Assembly (NCBI GenBank): GCA_028727785.1
Contig: JAQYNQ010000136.1
Location: forward strand, 1-43,890
Reading direction: 5' to 3'
Length of the DNA: 43,890 bases
Origin: Eubacteriaceae bacterium
GTDB lineage: Bacteria; Bacillota; Clostridia; Peptostreptococcales; Anaerovoracaceae
The notes beneath the pieces are model-generated. The model searched no databases, was not told where the DNA came from, and worked only from the letters and a program-made list of their open reading frames with translations. This document shows, in pieces, positions 6,826 to 15,779 of this stretch. The position numbers and the translations under genes were made by a program. Position 1 is the stretch's first letter, and each line of letters starts with the position of its first letter.

Positions 6826-8283
6826 TTAGTTTTCCGGGTCTTTCTTAAGATATTTCCTGTACAGATATCTTCTGCCTTCATGTTTGTAGCCGTAAAAACT
6901 CTGATATGTTGCTATAGATGGGGTGGAATTGCCTTCGATTAAGACAACCTTGTCTTCACAGATTGCTATGTCCCATCCAACATAGTTCAGTCCATCTAGT
7001 TTACGCAGACCTTGTTCTGCAATTTCAAGAACTTTATCCCAGTGTGGTATCTGGAACCCTTCAAATTTTTTCCCCGATACGGGATGTACTTCCTGCAGCC
7101 GGTGCCATCTGTCCAGACCCTTAGTTTCAATTATACCTGTGGCTACATCGACACCACAGCCCAGTCCCCCTGCACCGATATTGTCTGCTACGCCCTGCTC
7201 CGCAAAGCGAACAAAGCTGGCAAAAGGCACGAATTCATCGTGATCAAGCAGGCAGAACAGTCTGACAGTATTAACCGCATTTTCATAAAATTCGCTCATT
7301 TCATGATGCTGCTTCACACATTCTTCCACAAGGAGTTCAGGCTGTGCCATAAGATAATCATAAAGTTCTTTCAGATTACCTTCAACCTTCAGTTTCATAG
7401 TTCCAACTCCACGACTTAAGTCAACAGGCTTGCAGAAAATCTCATCAAGCCCGTCAGCAAATTGGCAGAATTCTTCATAGCTCGTTTCTCTGTTTACCCA
7501 GAACTTTCTTCCTATAAGGTCACTGAAAACCTCATTGAAACGAACCTTATTATTAAGAATTGCATTAGCTTTCTGAGTATTGTACTTTCTTTTCAGCTTT
7601 CCACTGTCAGATAACCTTATCATTTTCTTTAAGGTTTTATCATCCATCTCCCAGCATCTTGTAGGGAAGTAAAAATGCGGATTGACTCCATAAGCAAATT
7701 TACAGTAGAATCTGTGTTTTATCACTTCGTAATCAGTCCATCCGGTTTCTCCCTTTACCCAGTCTATACAACGCTGAAGTTCCTTTTTCTCTGCCTCTTT
7801 TCTCGCTGCTATTTCCTCATCGGTCAGTTTGAATAAAACATTAGTGTAATACTCTGTGTAGTTGTATCCATATTTCTGTTTTACTCTTTCAGCTTCACTC
7901 TGTGCCTTTTCAATGCTCCATCCTGTTGATTTTGCAACACTTTCCACTGAATTTCTGCGCTTATTCGCCATCTTCTCCGCAAAGGCCTCAATGGTTTCTA
8001 TATCCTTATTGTACATACCGTTAAAAGTAAATACTGTTGGCTCTAAATCATACTCTTCCAGTCCCAGTCGAATGATTCGGAATACATATACAAAAGTCAG
8101 GTTCTCCCTGGTTTCAGAGAGCGCATCAGAAAGTGCTCTTATAATGTCATTTTCTTTCATGAAACGAATTTCCTCTTTTGTAAGATTCATCATTTCATTT
8201 TTCTCAATAAACTCTTCACTGTATCCCAGTTTCTGCAAAACATCCAGTTTTCTCTTTTCACTCAGCTTTTCCAAAAATCTCAT
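6826..8283 (-). CDS. ATP-grasp protein (sugar-transfer-associated type)
   Basis: This 485-residue cytosolic protein has a C-terminal ATP-grasp domain of the 'sugar-transfer associated' type (about residues 215-480): the CKPVDLSRGVGT loop, LLVEECVKQHHEM, NTVRLFCLLD, the glycine-rich IGAGGLGCGVD, and the metal/ATP-binding NYVGWDIAICEDKVVLIEGN. The first 200 residues are charged and helical and not recognised. Such enzymes join a carboxylate to an amine or hydroxyl using ATP; the substrates are unknown. The start overlaps the thioesterase stop by ATGA (translational coupling). It is the last gene of an operon with a CysK-like enzyme and an exporter, and no glycan genes are near, so a role in making a small amide or ester is possible. 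Confidence 0.75.
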   Translation of the reverse strand: MRFLEKLSEKRKLDVLQKLGYSEEFIEKNEMMNLTKEEIRFMKENDIIRALSDALSETRENLTFVYVFRIIRLGLEEYDLEPTVFTFNGMYNKDIETIEAFAEKMANKRRNSVESVAKSTGWSIEKAQSEAERVKQKYGYNYTEYYTNVLFKLTDEEIAARKEAEKKELQRCIDWVKGETGWTDYEVIKHRFYCKFAYGVNPHFYFPTRCWEMDDKTLKKMIRLSDSGKLKRKYNTQKANAILNNKVRFNEVFSDLIGRKFWVNRETSYEEFCQFADGLDEIFCKPVDLSRGVGTMKLKVEGNLKELYDYLMAQPELLVEECVKQHHEMSEFYENAVNTVRLFCLLDHDEFVPFASFVRFAEQGVADNIGAGGLGCGVDVATGIIETKGLDRWHRLQEVHPVSGKKFEGFQIPHWDKVLEIAEQGLRKLDGLNYVGWDIAICEDKVVLIEGNSTPSIATYQSFYGYKHEGRRYLYRKYLKKDPEN

Positions 8284-8720
8284 TTTTCTACCTCTGTTTT
8301 TTTTCCAATAACGAATCCGTTATTTGTAACGTGTGCAACCTTGGTTCCCATATTATCTGTAACCATAACCTCATAGTAGCCTGTGCTTCTTCCCTCTTTT
8401 ACGGGACGAGCTTCAGCAATAAGCCTGCTGCCCTTAGCGGCACTCAGATAAGTAATCTGTGACACCAGAGAAACACAAGGCCTCTTCCCCCAGTTTGACA
8501 TAACTGCAGCCGCAAAATCGGCCAAAGTAAAAACAGCTCCTCCCATTACGTTGCCCAGAGCATTTCTGTGGTCATCACGTATTTCCATGCTGCATACAAC
8601 ATAGTCATCGCCGACATCATCAATAACCATCCCATTTACAGTGGCAAAACGGTCTTTGCTGAAGTATTCTCTCGCCCTTTCCAGATTATTCTGTTTAACA
8701 AAACTCTCTAAATTTTCCAT
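8280..8720 (-). CDS. PaaI-type hot-dog thioesterase
   Basis: This 146-residue protein is a single hot-dog domain of the PaaI group, which hydrolyses acyl-CoA thioesters. The diagnostic helix start is NALGNVMGGAVFTLADFA; the usual HGG is MGG here, while the catalytic-helix Asp (LAD) is kept. LVSQITYLSAAKGSRLIAEA is the usual second strand. AGAAGGAAG precedes ATG 8720. It lies 21 bp after cysK and overlaps the ATP-grasp gene by 4 bp. The acyl substrate cannot be told from sequence. Confidence 0.85.
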   Translation of the reverse strand: MENLESFVKQNNLERAREYFSKDRFATVNGMVIDDVGDDYVVCSMEIRDDHRNALGNVMGGAVFTLADFAAAVMSNWGKRPCVSLVSQITYLSAAKGSRLIAEARPVKEGRSTGYYEVMVTDNMGTKVAHVTNNGFVIGKKTEVEK

Positions 8721-8741
8721 ATTCTTCCTTCTATAATATAA

Positions 8742-9671
8742 TTAGTCTTCAAAAAGTGGAGTTGAGAAATATCTTTCTGCTGTATCCGGAAGTACTGTAA
8801 CTACAGTCTTCCCCTTTCCCAGCAGCTTAGCCATTCTCTTCGCAGCGGCAACATTTGTGCCACTTGAAATTCCGCACATCAGACCTTCTTTGGCTGCAAG
8901 CTCCTTAGCTGTTGCAAGTGCCTCTTCGTCTGAAATAATTGCAATTTCTGAATAGATATTTCTGTTCAGTACCGGTGGAATTACACCGTCACCGATACCC
9001 ATCTGAATGTGGTTGCTTACTGTTCCTCCTGCAAGAATCGCAGCATTTTCCGGTTCTACAGCCCAGATTAATATATCAGGATTCTGATTCTTTAATGTCT
9101 CACCGATTCCTGTAATAGTTCCGCCTGTTCCGATTCCTGAGCAGAATCCGTGAATCTCTCCTGCAACCTGCGCAAGGATTTCCAGACCTGTATGGTGACG
9201 GTGAGCCATTGGATTTGCCTTATTCTCAAACTGCTGCGGAACAAACACATTAGGATCCTTCTTTGCCATTTCAAGGGCAGTGTTCATGCATTCGTCAATT
9301 GCTTTGCCGATATTACCCTCATCATGAATCAGGATTACTTCAGCTCCGTAATGTTCCACAAGAAGTCTTCTTTCTTTGCTTACTGAATCCGGCATAATAA
9401 TAATGGTACGGTATCCCTTTACAGCACCAACCAGTGCAAGACCTATACCCTGATTTCCGCTTGTAGGCTCAACGATGATAGAATTCTCATTCAGCTTTCC
9501 TGCTGCTTCGGCGTCCAGTATCATGTTATAAGCCGTTCTGGTCTTAATTGATCCGCCTACGTTAAGTCCTTCGAATTTTACCAGTATTCTGGCAGAATCT
9601 TCATCAGTCATGTTCTGCAGTTCTATCATAGGAGTGTTTCCTATTGCTTCAAGTACGTTTTTATATATCAT
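8742..9671 (-). CDS. CysK-like PLP-dependent enzyme (cysteine synthase family)
   Basis: This 309-residue fold-type II PLP enzyme matches O-acetylserine sulfhydrylases: IGNTPMIELQ at the N-terminus, the PLP lysine in GGSIKTR (about residue 43), the substrate loop PTSGNQG, the phosphate cup GIGTGGTITG and the C-terminal SSGTN and LPDTAERYFSTPLF. Two positions differ from classical CysK: NVGGSIKTR for NPGGSVKDR, and SGNQG for SGNTG, a Thr that contacts the substrate carboxylate. These mark a divergent clostridial subgroup, so the reaction could be cysteine synthesis or another beta-replacement. It overlaps the MFS gene by 11 bp inside the operon. Confidence 0.8.
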   Translation of the reverse strand: MIYKNVLEAIGNTPMIELQNMTDEDSARILVKFEGLNVGGSIKTRTAYNMILDAEAAGKLNENSIIVEPTSGNQGIGLALVGAVKGYRTIIIMPDSVSKERRLLVEHYGAEVILIHDEGNIGKAIDECMNTALEMAKKDPNVFVPQQFENKANPMAHRHHTGLEILAQVAGEIHGFCSGIGTGGTITGIGETLKNQNPDILIWAVEPENAAILAGGTVSNHIQMGIGDGVIPPVLNRNIYSEIAIISDEEALATAKELAAKEGLMCGISSGTNVAAAKRMAKLLGKGKTVVTVLPDTAERYFSTPLFED

Positions 9672-11052
9672 TTTCTTTATTTTCTCCTCTCTTCAGCGAT
9701 ATTAATGTGCCTATAATACAAAGTGCCAGGAATATGCAGAAGCATATTCTAAGAGTCCTTACCAGCTCGGCGCCTGAGGTCTCTGCAAGCGATTTCTCAC
9801 CTAAACTCATCGTAACTATTATATTGACAAGGGCCATACTGAATGACTGTCCGATGGTTCTCATAGTTGACACTATTGAGTTGGCTACGCCATAGTCAGC
9901 TTTATTAGCTCTTGACATAATGGCATTGGTGTTTGGTGATGAAAAAAGACCAAACCCAAGTCCCATAATTAACAGCGGAATAATCACAAGTGGCAGACTG
10001 CCGCTCATGCCCGGACCTGCAAAAAAAGCCAGACCCAATGCACAGCATGCCATTCCTGCACTTGCCAGCTTATACGGCTCAATTCTGTCAGAAAGCTTTC
10101 CCACCTTTGGTGTCAGCAGAGCCTGCACCAGTGGCATAGCTATGAGAATCAGCCCGGCCTGACGGGATGGAAATCCCATGGCAATCTGTAAGTACAGGCT
10201 TACCAGATATGTTACCGCAAAAGTTGCAGCATAATTTAACAGTGCCGCTATGCTGGACAGTGTAAAAACTGCATCCCCGGTAAACATTGACGGTTTAATA
10301 ACCGGGCTTGCCTGCTTATTCTCATATAATCCAAAGATTATCAGCATCGCAATTCCCGCAGCTGTCATCAGTTTTCCCATATATCCGTTAGCCATATTGC
10401 TAAAGCCTGTAAGGAACACACCTATCATTATAACATAAAGCAGGTTGCCTATTACATCTGTTTTTTGTTTTTCACTGTTTTTTTCGTCTTTTGGCGTGCC
10501 GTTTACTGCTACTGTCAGGGCAACTGCTGCCAGTATTACTGCTGTAATAAAAATAGATCGCCATCCAAAGGTTCCATTTAAAAAGCCTCCGGCCACCGGT
10601 CCCACTGACAGGCCAATATAGGTGGCTGAAGTTGAAATTCCAAGTACTTCTCCCCTCCTGTTACCGGGAAAAACGGAAACAAGAATGGAAATATTTGTGG
10701 CGAAGAGGCAGGCTGAACCTATCCCCTGGAGCAGCCTCAGTCCAATGAGAATCTCTATTGACCCTGAAAAACTGCAGGCAACTGATGCTGCGCCAAACAT
10801 TATTATTCCCGCAATCAGCACCTTTCTTCTGCCGATCACATCTGCCAGTTTTCCGAAAGGCACACTAAAGACTGCTGCGCTCATTGTATATATTGTTATT
10901 ACCCATCCTACTGTTACTGCATTGGTTGCAAACTCACTTTCAATTCCCGGAATTGAAAGGTTCAGTGCGCTTCCCGTAAAAGTTGTCAGGAAAGATGTAA
11001 CAATAGCCGTAAACAGGGTAGTATTCTGAATTTTAGTATTCTTTTGAAACAT
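9661..11052 (-). CDS. MFS drug/metabolite efflux transporter, DHA2 type
   Basis: This 463-residue inner-membrane protein has about 14 hydrophobic segments, as in the EmrB/QacA (DHA2) drug:H+ antiporter group. Motif A-like GKLADVIGRRKVL (between TM2 and TM3) and the RLLQGIGSACLFA and GLSVGPVAGGFL (motif C-like) stretches are present. I chose ATG 11052 (MFQKNT), preceded by AGGA, rather than ATG 11082, which lacks a ribosome site. In the operon it lies between the coiled-coil membrane protein and cysK, suggesting export of a product of, or toxic to, these enzymes; the substrate is unknown. Confidence 0.85.
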   Translation of the reverse strand: MFQKNTKIQNTTLFTAIVTSFLTTFTGSALNLSIPGIESEFATNAVTVGWVITIYTMSAAVFSVPFGKLADVIGRRKVLIAGIIMFGAASVACSFSGSIEILIGLRLLQGIGSACLFATNISILVSVFPGNRRGEVLGISTSATYIGLSVGPVAGGFLNGTFGWRSIFITAVILAAVALTVAVNGTPKDEKNSEKQKTDVIGNLLYVIMIGVFLTGFSNMANGYMGKLMTAAGIAMLIIFGLYENKQASPVIKPSMFTGDAVFTLSSIAALLNYAATFAVTYLVSLYLQIAMGFPSRQAGLILIAMPLVQALLTPKVGKLSDRIEPYKLASAGMACCALGLAFFAGPGMSGSLPLVIIPLLIMGLGFGLFSSPNTNAIMSRANKADYGVANSIVSTMRTIGQSFSMALVNIIVTMSLGEKSLAETSGAELVRTLRICFCIFLALCIIGTLISLKRGENKENDI

Positions 11053-11087
11053 ATTCTTATCCTGCTTCCTTCTTATGTTCATTTGTC

Positions 11088-12038
11088 TTACTTGGCACTC
11101 CTTGAGCCAACACCGTCTTCCTGAAGACTTTCTAATGTTTCAAAAATTCTGGCTTTGATAATTCTTGTTTCTTCATCTAAGCCCTTGAAGCTTGCACCCG
11201 GATTACGCAGGAACATTTTTCTTGAATGATGTTCCATTTTTTCACGAAGCTCAGCAAGCTGCTGACGGCGTTCATCGATAAGCTCTCTGCGTTTCTCAAT
11301 TTCAAATCTGCTGCCTGCAAGTTGCTCTTTCTTTTCCTCAATCTTCTCTTCAATAAGCTCTTCAAACTGCTCTTTCTTTTCCTCCAGTTTAGCCTCAAGC
11401 TGCTCCTTGCCTTCTTCCAGCTTAGCCTCAAGCTGCTCCTTGCCTTCTTCCAGCTTAGTCTCAAGCTGTTCCTTAAGCTGGGCTGCCTGCATAATAAGTT
11501 TACGCAGATCCATAGCTTCGCGGAATGCATTTGTAAAGTCATATGTAATAAGCAAAGTGATAATAAATGCTACAACATTGACCAACTCAATGTTAATACT
11601 GCATACTATTCGCTCTACCCACGGATGTACACCATAAACCATGAGTAAACTCAGAAATCCCCATACAATTGTGGATACGAGACATATATGCCCCTGAAAC
11701 TGAAGCTTTCTGTAACTGTAATCCCAGTATCTGACCTTGAAAATTTCCAGCATGGCAACACCTGTAATATATTCAAGAACGGTAGCACCGACAGCACCGG
11801 CCAGATATACCGCCAGTGGGTGCTCAACAAATGGCTGAGTAATGCCTAGAATTACTATAGCGCCACTTCCGTATAAGGGCAGCCACGGTCCTCTCATGAA
11901 ACCTCTGTTCACCCATTTTTTAGTTCTTATGCTCACATTACCCGATTCAAATACCCATCCAAAAATGCTGTAAAAATAGAAATATATAACCCAGCTGTTA
12001 AAGTGAAAAGGTATCATTTCATGCACTGCACCGCTCAT
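11088..12038 (-). CDS. DUF1113-type membrane protein with hendecad coiled coil
   Basis: This 316-residue protein starts with a membrane domain of the putative type IV ABC-transporter permease family (PF06541-like; about residues 15-165). It has four to five hydrophobic segments and family motifs FGWVFES, WVNRGFMRGPWLPLYG and LEYITGVAMLEIFKVRYWDYS. The C-terminal 140 residues are a highly charged helix with 11-residue repeats (KEQLEAKLEEG) and predicted coiled coil, most likely cytoplasmic. The DNA under this part holds a 33-bp tandem repeat. Its start codon overlaps the stop of the 75-aa gene by 1 bp. No ATPase partner is present; function unknown. Confidence 0.75.
   Translation of the reverse strand: MSGAVHEMIPFHFNSWVIYFYFYSIFGWVFESGNVSIRTKKWVNRGFMRGPWLPLYGSGAIVILGITQPFVEHPLAVYLAGAVGATVLEYITGVAMLEIFKVRYWDYSYRKLQFQGHICLVSTIVWGFLSLLMVYGVHPWVERIVCSINIELVNVVAFIITLLITYDFTNAFREAMDLRKLIMQAAQLKEQLETKLEEGKEQLEAKLEEGKEQLEAKLEEKKEQFEELIEEKIEEKKEQLAGSRFEIEKRRELIDERRQQLAELREKMEHHSRKMFLRNPGASFKGLDEETRIIKARIFETLESLQEDGVGSRSAK
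11386..11478 (-). repeat. In-frame 33-bp tandem repeat (2.8 copies)
   Basis: Copies begin at 11386, 11419 and 11452; the first two are almost identical and the third diverges after about 25 bp. Each encodes 11 residues, so copy-number change would keep frame and alter coiled-coil length by three helical turns. Confidence 0.8.
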
Positions 12039-12265
12039 TATCTGCGACCTTCCTGTTCTGCAGCATCAATGAGCTGTTTCTTTTCTTCTTCTGTCAGTTT
12101 CATGTTAACAGAAATCAGTTCAATTGCGTCGCGGCTGAGAACAAATCCATCCTCTGTGCATAGTCTGGTAAAATCATCCTTTTTTATTCCTGATCTGCTG
12201 AAAGTTATTTCACCTGAAGCAATCTTTCTGTCGTATATTCTAAAAAAAATCTGTTTAAAATTCAT
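12038..12265 (-). CDS. Small hypothetical protein, 75 aa
   Basis: I do not recognise this 75-residue protein. It has a strong ribosome site (GGAGG, 9 nt before ATG 12265), a mixed charged sequence without membrane segment, and a helical C-terminus (MKLTEEEKKQLIDAAEQEG). It is the first gene of the operon that runs to 6826 and ends 1 bp into the next start, so translation is likely coupled to the coiled-coil membrane protein. Confidence 0.7.
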   Translation of the reverse strand: MNFKQIFFRIYDRKIASGEITFSRSGIKKDDFTRLCTEDGFVLSRDAIELISVNMKLTEEEKKQLIDAAEQEGRR

Positions 12266-12314
12266 TGTATCAAACCTCCAAATAATACTCCCATTAACAA
12301 ATCGTTTATCTTTA

Positions 12315-12343
12315 ATTGTAATATATTGACCGCTTTAGTGCAA
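12315..12343 (-). promoter_or_regulatory. Promoter of the six-gene 12265-6826 operon
   Basis: On the minus strand, TTGCAC (12338-12343), 17-bp spacer, TACAAT (12315-12320). The -35 box overlaps the left arm of the palindrome at 12339-12354. Confidence 0.65.
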
Positions 12344-12354
12344 GACATCTTGCA
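12339..12354. promoter_or_regulatory. Palindromic operator between divergent promoters
   Basis: TGCAAGA-CA-TCTTGCA is a perfect 7-bp inverted repeat with a 2-bp centre. It covers the -35 boxes of both divergent promoters (minus 12338-12343; plus 12350-12355), a position expected for a repressor that shuts both transcripts. The cognate regulator is not encoded next to it. Confidence 0.65.
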
Positions 12355-12378
12355 TTAACAATATCTATTATATATAAT
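12350..12378 (+). promoter_or_regulatory. Promoter of the 97-aa protein gene
   Basis: TTGCAT (12350-12355), 17-bp spacer, TATAAT (12373-12378); the -35 box overlaps the right arm of the palindrome. Confidence 0.7.
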
Positions 12379-12436
12379 CAGAATACAGGAAAGATGTATC
12401 GAAAGTGTAGAATTTTAATAAACGGAGGTATCTATT

Positions 12437-12730
12437 ATGGCATTTATGGATAAGCTTAGCGAAGTTGCAGGAAAGGCTGTATCAGCTGCAGGCGAGGGCG
12501 TGGAATTCGGAAAGGCAAAGGCAAAAGTACTTCAGGAGAAGAATAAAGTAAAAGAGCTTAAGGAAGCTATTGGGCAGTATGCCTATGACACATGCAAAGC
12601 CGGCGAGGAAATCAATGTAGACCGAATCAAAGACATTATCGCTGAAATTGATGAACATCTTCAGAATATCGAATGTCTGGAATCAGGTGCTGAAGAAAGT
12701 TTTTCCGAAATCAAAAGCACTTTTAAATAA
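12437..12730 (+). CDS. Helical 97-aa protein, function unknown
   Basis: This charged, alanine- and lysine-rich protein is predicted almost entirely alpha-helical. It resembles the coiled-coil front part of clostridial zinc-ribbon proteins (AFMDKLSEVAGKAV..., then KVKELKEAIGQYAYD), but the zinc ribbon itself is missing. Ribosome site GGAGG lies 8 nt before ATG 12437. It is transcribed alone, with a promoter sharing an operator with the divergent six-gene operon and a terminator at 12742-12784. Confidence 0.75.
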   Translation: MAFMDKLSEVAGKAVSAAGEGVEFGKAKAKVLQEKNKVKELKEAIGQYAYDTCKAGEEINVDRIKDIIAEIDEHLQNIECLESGAEESFSEIKSTFK

Positions 12731-12741
12731 AAACTTTAAAA

Positions 12742-12784
12742 AAGAGGCAGTGTCTTATATGTCAGTCATAAGATTCTGCCTCTT
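12742..12784. terminator. Bidirectional terminator (97-aa gene / hemW)
   Basis: AAGAGGCAG pairs with CTGCCTCTT, and inner TCTTAT with ATAAGA; A- and T-rich flanks on both sides. It lies between the convergent 97-aa gene and hemW. Confidence 0.75.
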
Positions 12785-12819
12785 GTTTATTTATGTAATT
12801 TATGTACATGGCCTCCGCC

Positions 12820-13947
12820 CTACACGAACTCTGCCATCACTGCATTAGACACATCCAGCCCCATCTCGCTGAGAAACAGACGTCCATCAGATTCAATAAG
12901 CAGTCCCGCATCAAAATACGGCTTCAGAGCCTCTCGCCTGTCTCCAAAAGCTTCAGCATCCCACAGGTCAAAGCCGAAGCGTCGATGAAAATCTGCAAGT
13001 TCAACTCCACGGATTCTCCTTAAGCCGGTAAAAACATATTCACTCATATCATCATAACGGCTGTTTTCATGATACTCAAGCACCGGTGCTTCTGCAAACC
13101 TTACGCCATCCATATATGAACTGGCGCCACTTCCAATCCCAAGATATTCGTCAAGGGACCAGTATTTCAGATTATGTCTGCACTCATGTCCCGGCATGCA
13201 GGCATTAGAAATCTCATAATGGTCATATCCTGCAGCCTTAAGCTTTGCAATAGCCAGATGGTACATCTCCCGATCAGTTTCGTCCGGTATCTGGTCAAAC
13301 TTGCCTGCCATAAACTCATCATAAAAGGGTGTTTCTTCTTCAATCTGCAGACTATAAAAAGAAATATGTTCTGGTTCAAGAGCAATAGCCTTGTCCAGAG
13401 TATCTTCCCATATTTTATGAGTGTGTCCCGGAACAGCAAACATCAGGTCAATATTTATGTTATCAAAACCGCATTCCCGCGCCATTTTATAATTTTCATA
13501 GAAATCCGAAACTGAATGCACACGTCCCAGTGTTTTCAGGATTGAATCATCCAGTGACTGCACCCCAATAGACAGCCTGTTAATACCAACAGTTATGTAC
13601 TCCATCAGTTTGTCTCTGTCCAGAGTCTTCGGATTCGATTCTATGGTAATTTCTGCATCATCAGCAACAGAAAAGGCATTTCGGAGAGCCAGAATAATTC
13701 TCCCGATTTCACCTGACTCCAGAATAGACGGAGTACCGCCACCTAGGAAAACGGTATCCACAATTCTCCCTGCTGAGTATGTGCGCCCATATTCCCGTAT
13801 ATCCTCAATCAGCCGGTCAACGTAGTTGCGGCGTTCTTCCCGGCTACTGCCTTCCGACGAATGGAATCCACAGTACCTGCATTTGGAAAGGCAGAAAGGA
13901 ATGTGTATATATATGCCAAGGCGGCTTGCATTACTTGTTGTCATCAT
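12820..13947 (-). CDS. hemW: Radical SAM heme chaperone HemW
   Basis: This protein of about 375 residues has the radical-SAM CxxxCxxC cluster in [15 protein letters not shown], followed by FLGGGTPS and the SIGVQSLDD stretch. The fourth Cys of HemN (CxxxCxxCxC) is replaced, as in HemW, so it is the heme chaperone-like group and not coproporphyrinogen dehydrogenase, although often annotated so. The C-terminal HemN domain is present ([14 protein letters not shown]). I chose ATG 13947 ([11 protein letters not shown]), overlapping lepA by 17 bp; a longer frame upstream is inside lepA. The order gpr-spoIIP-lepA-hemW is the usual Bacillota arrangement. Confidence 0.9.
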   Translation of the reverse strand: MMTTSNASRLGIYIHIPFCLSKCRYCGFHSSEGSSREERRNYVDRLIEDIREYGRTYSAGRIVDTVFLGGGTPSILESGEIGRIILALRNAFSVADDAEITIESNPKTLDRDKLMEYITVGINRLSIGVQSLDDSILKTLGRVHSVSDFYENYKMARECGFDNINIDLMFAVPGHTHKIWEDTLDKAIALEPEHISFYSLQIEEETPFYDEFMAGKFDQIPDETDREMYHLAIAKLKAAGYDHYEISNACMPGHECRHNLKYWSLDEYLGIGSGASSYMDGVRFAEAPVLEYHENSRYDDMSEYVFTGLRRIRGVELADFHRRFGFDLWDAEAFGDRREALKPYFDAGLLIESDGRLFLSEMGLDVSNAVMAEFV

Positions 13948-15739
13948 ACTTAAGAACTGCAGTAAAGGCTTCCTGAGGGACTTCAACCTTACCGAACTGA
14001 CGCATACGTTTCTTACCTTCCTTCTGTTTTTCAAGAAGCTTCTTTTTACGGGAAATATCTCCTCCGTAACATTTTGCGATTACGTCCTTACGATAAGCCC
14101 TTACAGTTTCTCTTGCGATAACCTTCTGTCCGATAGCAGCCTGAATAGGAACCTCAAACTGATGCATCGGAATAACCTCCTTAAGCTTCTCACAGACAAA
14201 ACGACCTCGAGCCTGTGCCTTTGTCTCATGAACAATCATAGAGAAGGCGTCCACAAGTTCCTTGTTAAGAAGCACGTCCAGCTTAACAAGCTTGGATCTT
14301 TCATAGCGGATAAACTCATAGTCAAGGGAACCGTAACCTCTCGTCTTTGATTTCAGTGCATCGAAGAAGTCGTAAATTACTTCATTAAGCGGAAGTTCAT
14401 AGTGAAGCTGAACACGAGTTTCCGTAATGTATTCCATGTGGAGCATCTTGCCGCGTCTGTCCTGGCAAAGCTCCATAATAGAGCCCACATATTCCTTTGG
14501 AATCATAATGTCGGCCTTAACCATCGGCTCTTCAATATGGTCAATTTCCATAATATCAGGAAGATTAGTCGGATTCTGAATCATCTGAACCTGTCCGTCG
14601 TTAAGAACAACCTTGTAAACTACACTTGGTGAAGTTGTAATAACAGAAAGACCGAATTCACGTTCCAGTCTTTCAACAATGATTTCCATGTGAAGAAGTC
14701 CGAGGAATCCGCAGCGGAAACCGAATCCGAGGGCAGTAGAAGTTTCCGGTTCAAACATGAAAGCAGCGTCATTAACCTGAAGTTTTTCCAGTGCATCCTT
14801 AACTCCTTCATACTTTTCACCCTCAGCCGGATAGATTCCACAGTATACCATTGACTGTACCTTCTTGTATCCCGGCAGAGCCTCTTCAGTAGGATTATTT
14901 GCCAGAGTAATAGTATCTCCGACTCTGGCATCTCTTACCTGCTTGATAGAAGCCACAATGTAGCCTACTTCACCTGCACGAAGAGCCTTAGTAGGAACAT
15001 GACCCGGAGCCATTACCCCTACCTCAGTAACCTCATACTTCTTATTTGTATTCATCATCAGAATTGTATCGCCGACCTTGACCTGTCCATCCATTATACG
15101 CGTATAAATAACAACTCCCTTGTAGTTGTCATAAACAGAGTCAAATATCAAAGCCTTCAGCTTTCCGTCCACATCCCCCGCAGGTGCAGGAATAGTCTCA
15201 ACTATAGCCTCAAGCAGATCACCGATACCTGTACCCTCCTTTGCGGAAACTAGTGGAGCCTCAGATGCATCGATTCCGATCATCTCCTCAATTTCCATTT
15301 TTGTTTCCTCAGGTCTGGAGCTTGCAAGGTCGATTTTATTCAGGCACGGAAGAATCTCAAGGTCTTCCTCCATAGCCAGATATACATTTGCCATAGTCTG
15401 AGCTTCCACGCCCTGGGTTGAGTCGACTACAAGAACTGCACCTTCACATGCAGCAAGACTTCTTGAAACCTCGTAGTTAAAGTCAACGTGGCCCGGTGTA
15501 TCAATCAGGTTGAAAATGTACTCATTTCCGTCCTTTGCCTTGTAAACAAGTCTTGTAGTCTGAAGCTTGATAGTTATTCCTCTTTCTCTCTCCAGATCCA
15601 TGTTGTCAAGGAACTGTTCCTTCATGTCTCTGTGAGCTACAAGGCCTGTATTCTCTATGATACGGTCAGCCAGGGTGGACTTGCCGTGGTCAATATGAGC
15701 GATAATACTGAAATTTCTTATATATTTCTGATAATCCAT
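13931..15739 (-). CDS. lepA: Elongation factor 4 (LepA), ribosomal GTPase
   Basis: A 602-residue translational GTPase with G1 AHIDHGKST, switch [10 protein letters not shown] and NKIDL, then EF-G-like domains and the LepA-specific C-terminal domain ending in [16 protein letters not shown]. It acts on ribosomes, remobilising stalled or mistranslocated ones. AGAGGAAA lies 8 nt before ATG 15739 (MDYQKYIRN), so the longer frame from 15787 is not used. It is 40 bp downstream of spoIIP and overlaps hemW. Confidence 0.95.
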   Translation of the reverse strand: MDYQKYIRNFSIIAHIDHGKSTLADRIIENTGLVAHRDMKEQFLDNMDLERERGITIKLQTTRLVYKAKDGNEYIFNLIDTPGHVDFNYEVSRSLAACEGAVLVVDSTQGVEAQTMANVYLAMEEDLEILPCLNKIDLASSRPEETKMEIEEMIGIDASEAPLVSAKEGTGIGDLLEAIVETIPAPAGDVDGKLKALIFDSVYDNYKGVVIYTRIMDGQVKVGDTILMMNTNKKYEVTEVGVMAPGHVPTKALRAGEVGYIVASIKQVRDARVGDTITLANNPTEEALPGYKKVQSMVYCGIYPAEGEKYEGVKDALEKLQVNDAAFMFEPETSTALGFGFRCGFLGLLHMEIIVERLEREFGLSVITTSPSVVYKVVLNDGQVQMIQNPTNLPDIMEIDHIEEPMVKADIMIPKEYVGSIMELCQDRRGKMLHMEYITETRVQLHYELPLNEVIYDFFDALKSKTRGYGSLDYEFIRYERSKLVKLDVLLNKELVDAFSMIVHETKAQARGRFVCEKLKEVIPMHQFEVPIQAAIGQKVIARETVRAYRKDVIAKCYGGDISRKKKLLEKQKEGKKRMRQFGKVEVPQEAFTAVLKYDDNK

Positions 15740-15779
15740 GTAAAATTTCCTCTCTGTTTGCACAAATATACAGAGTAAA

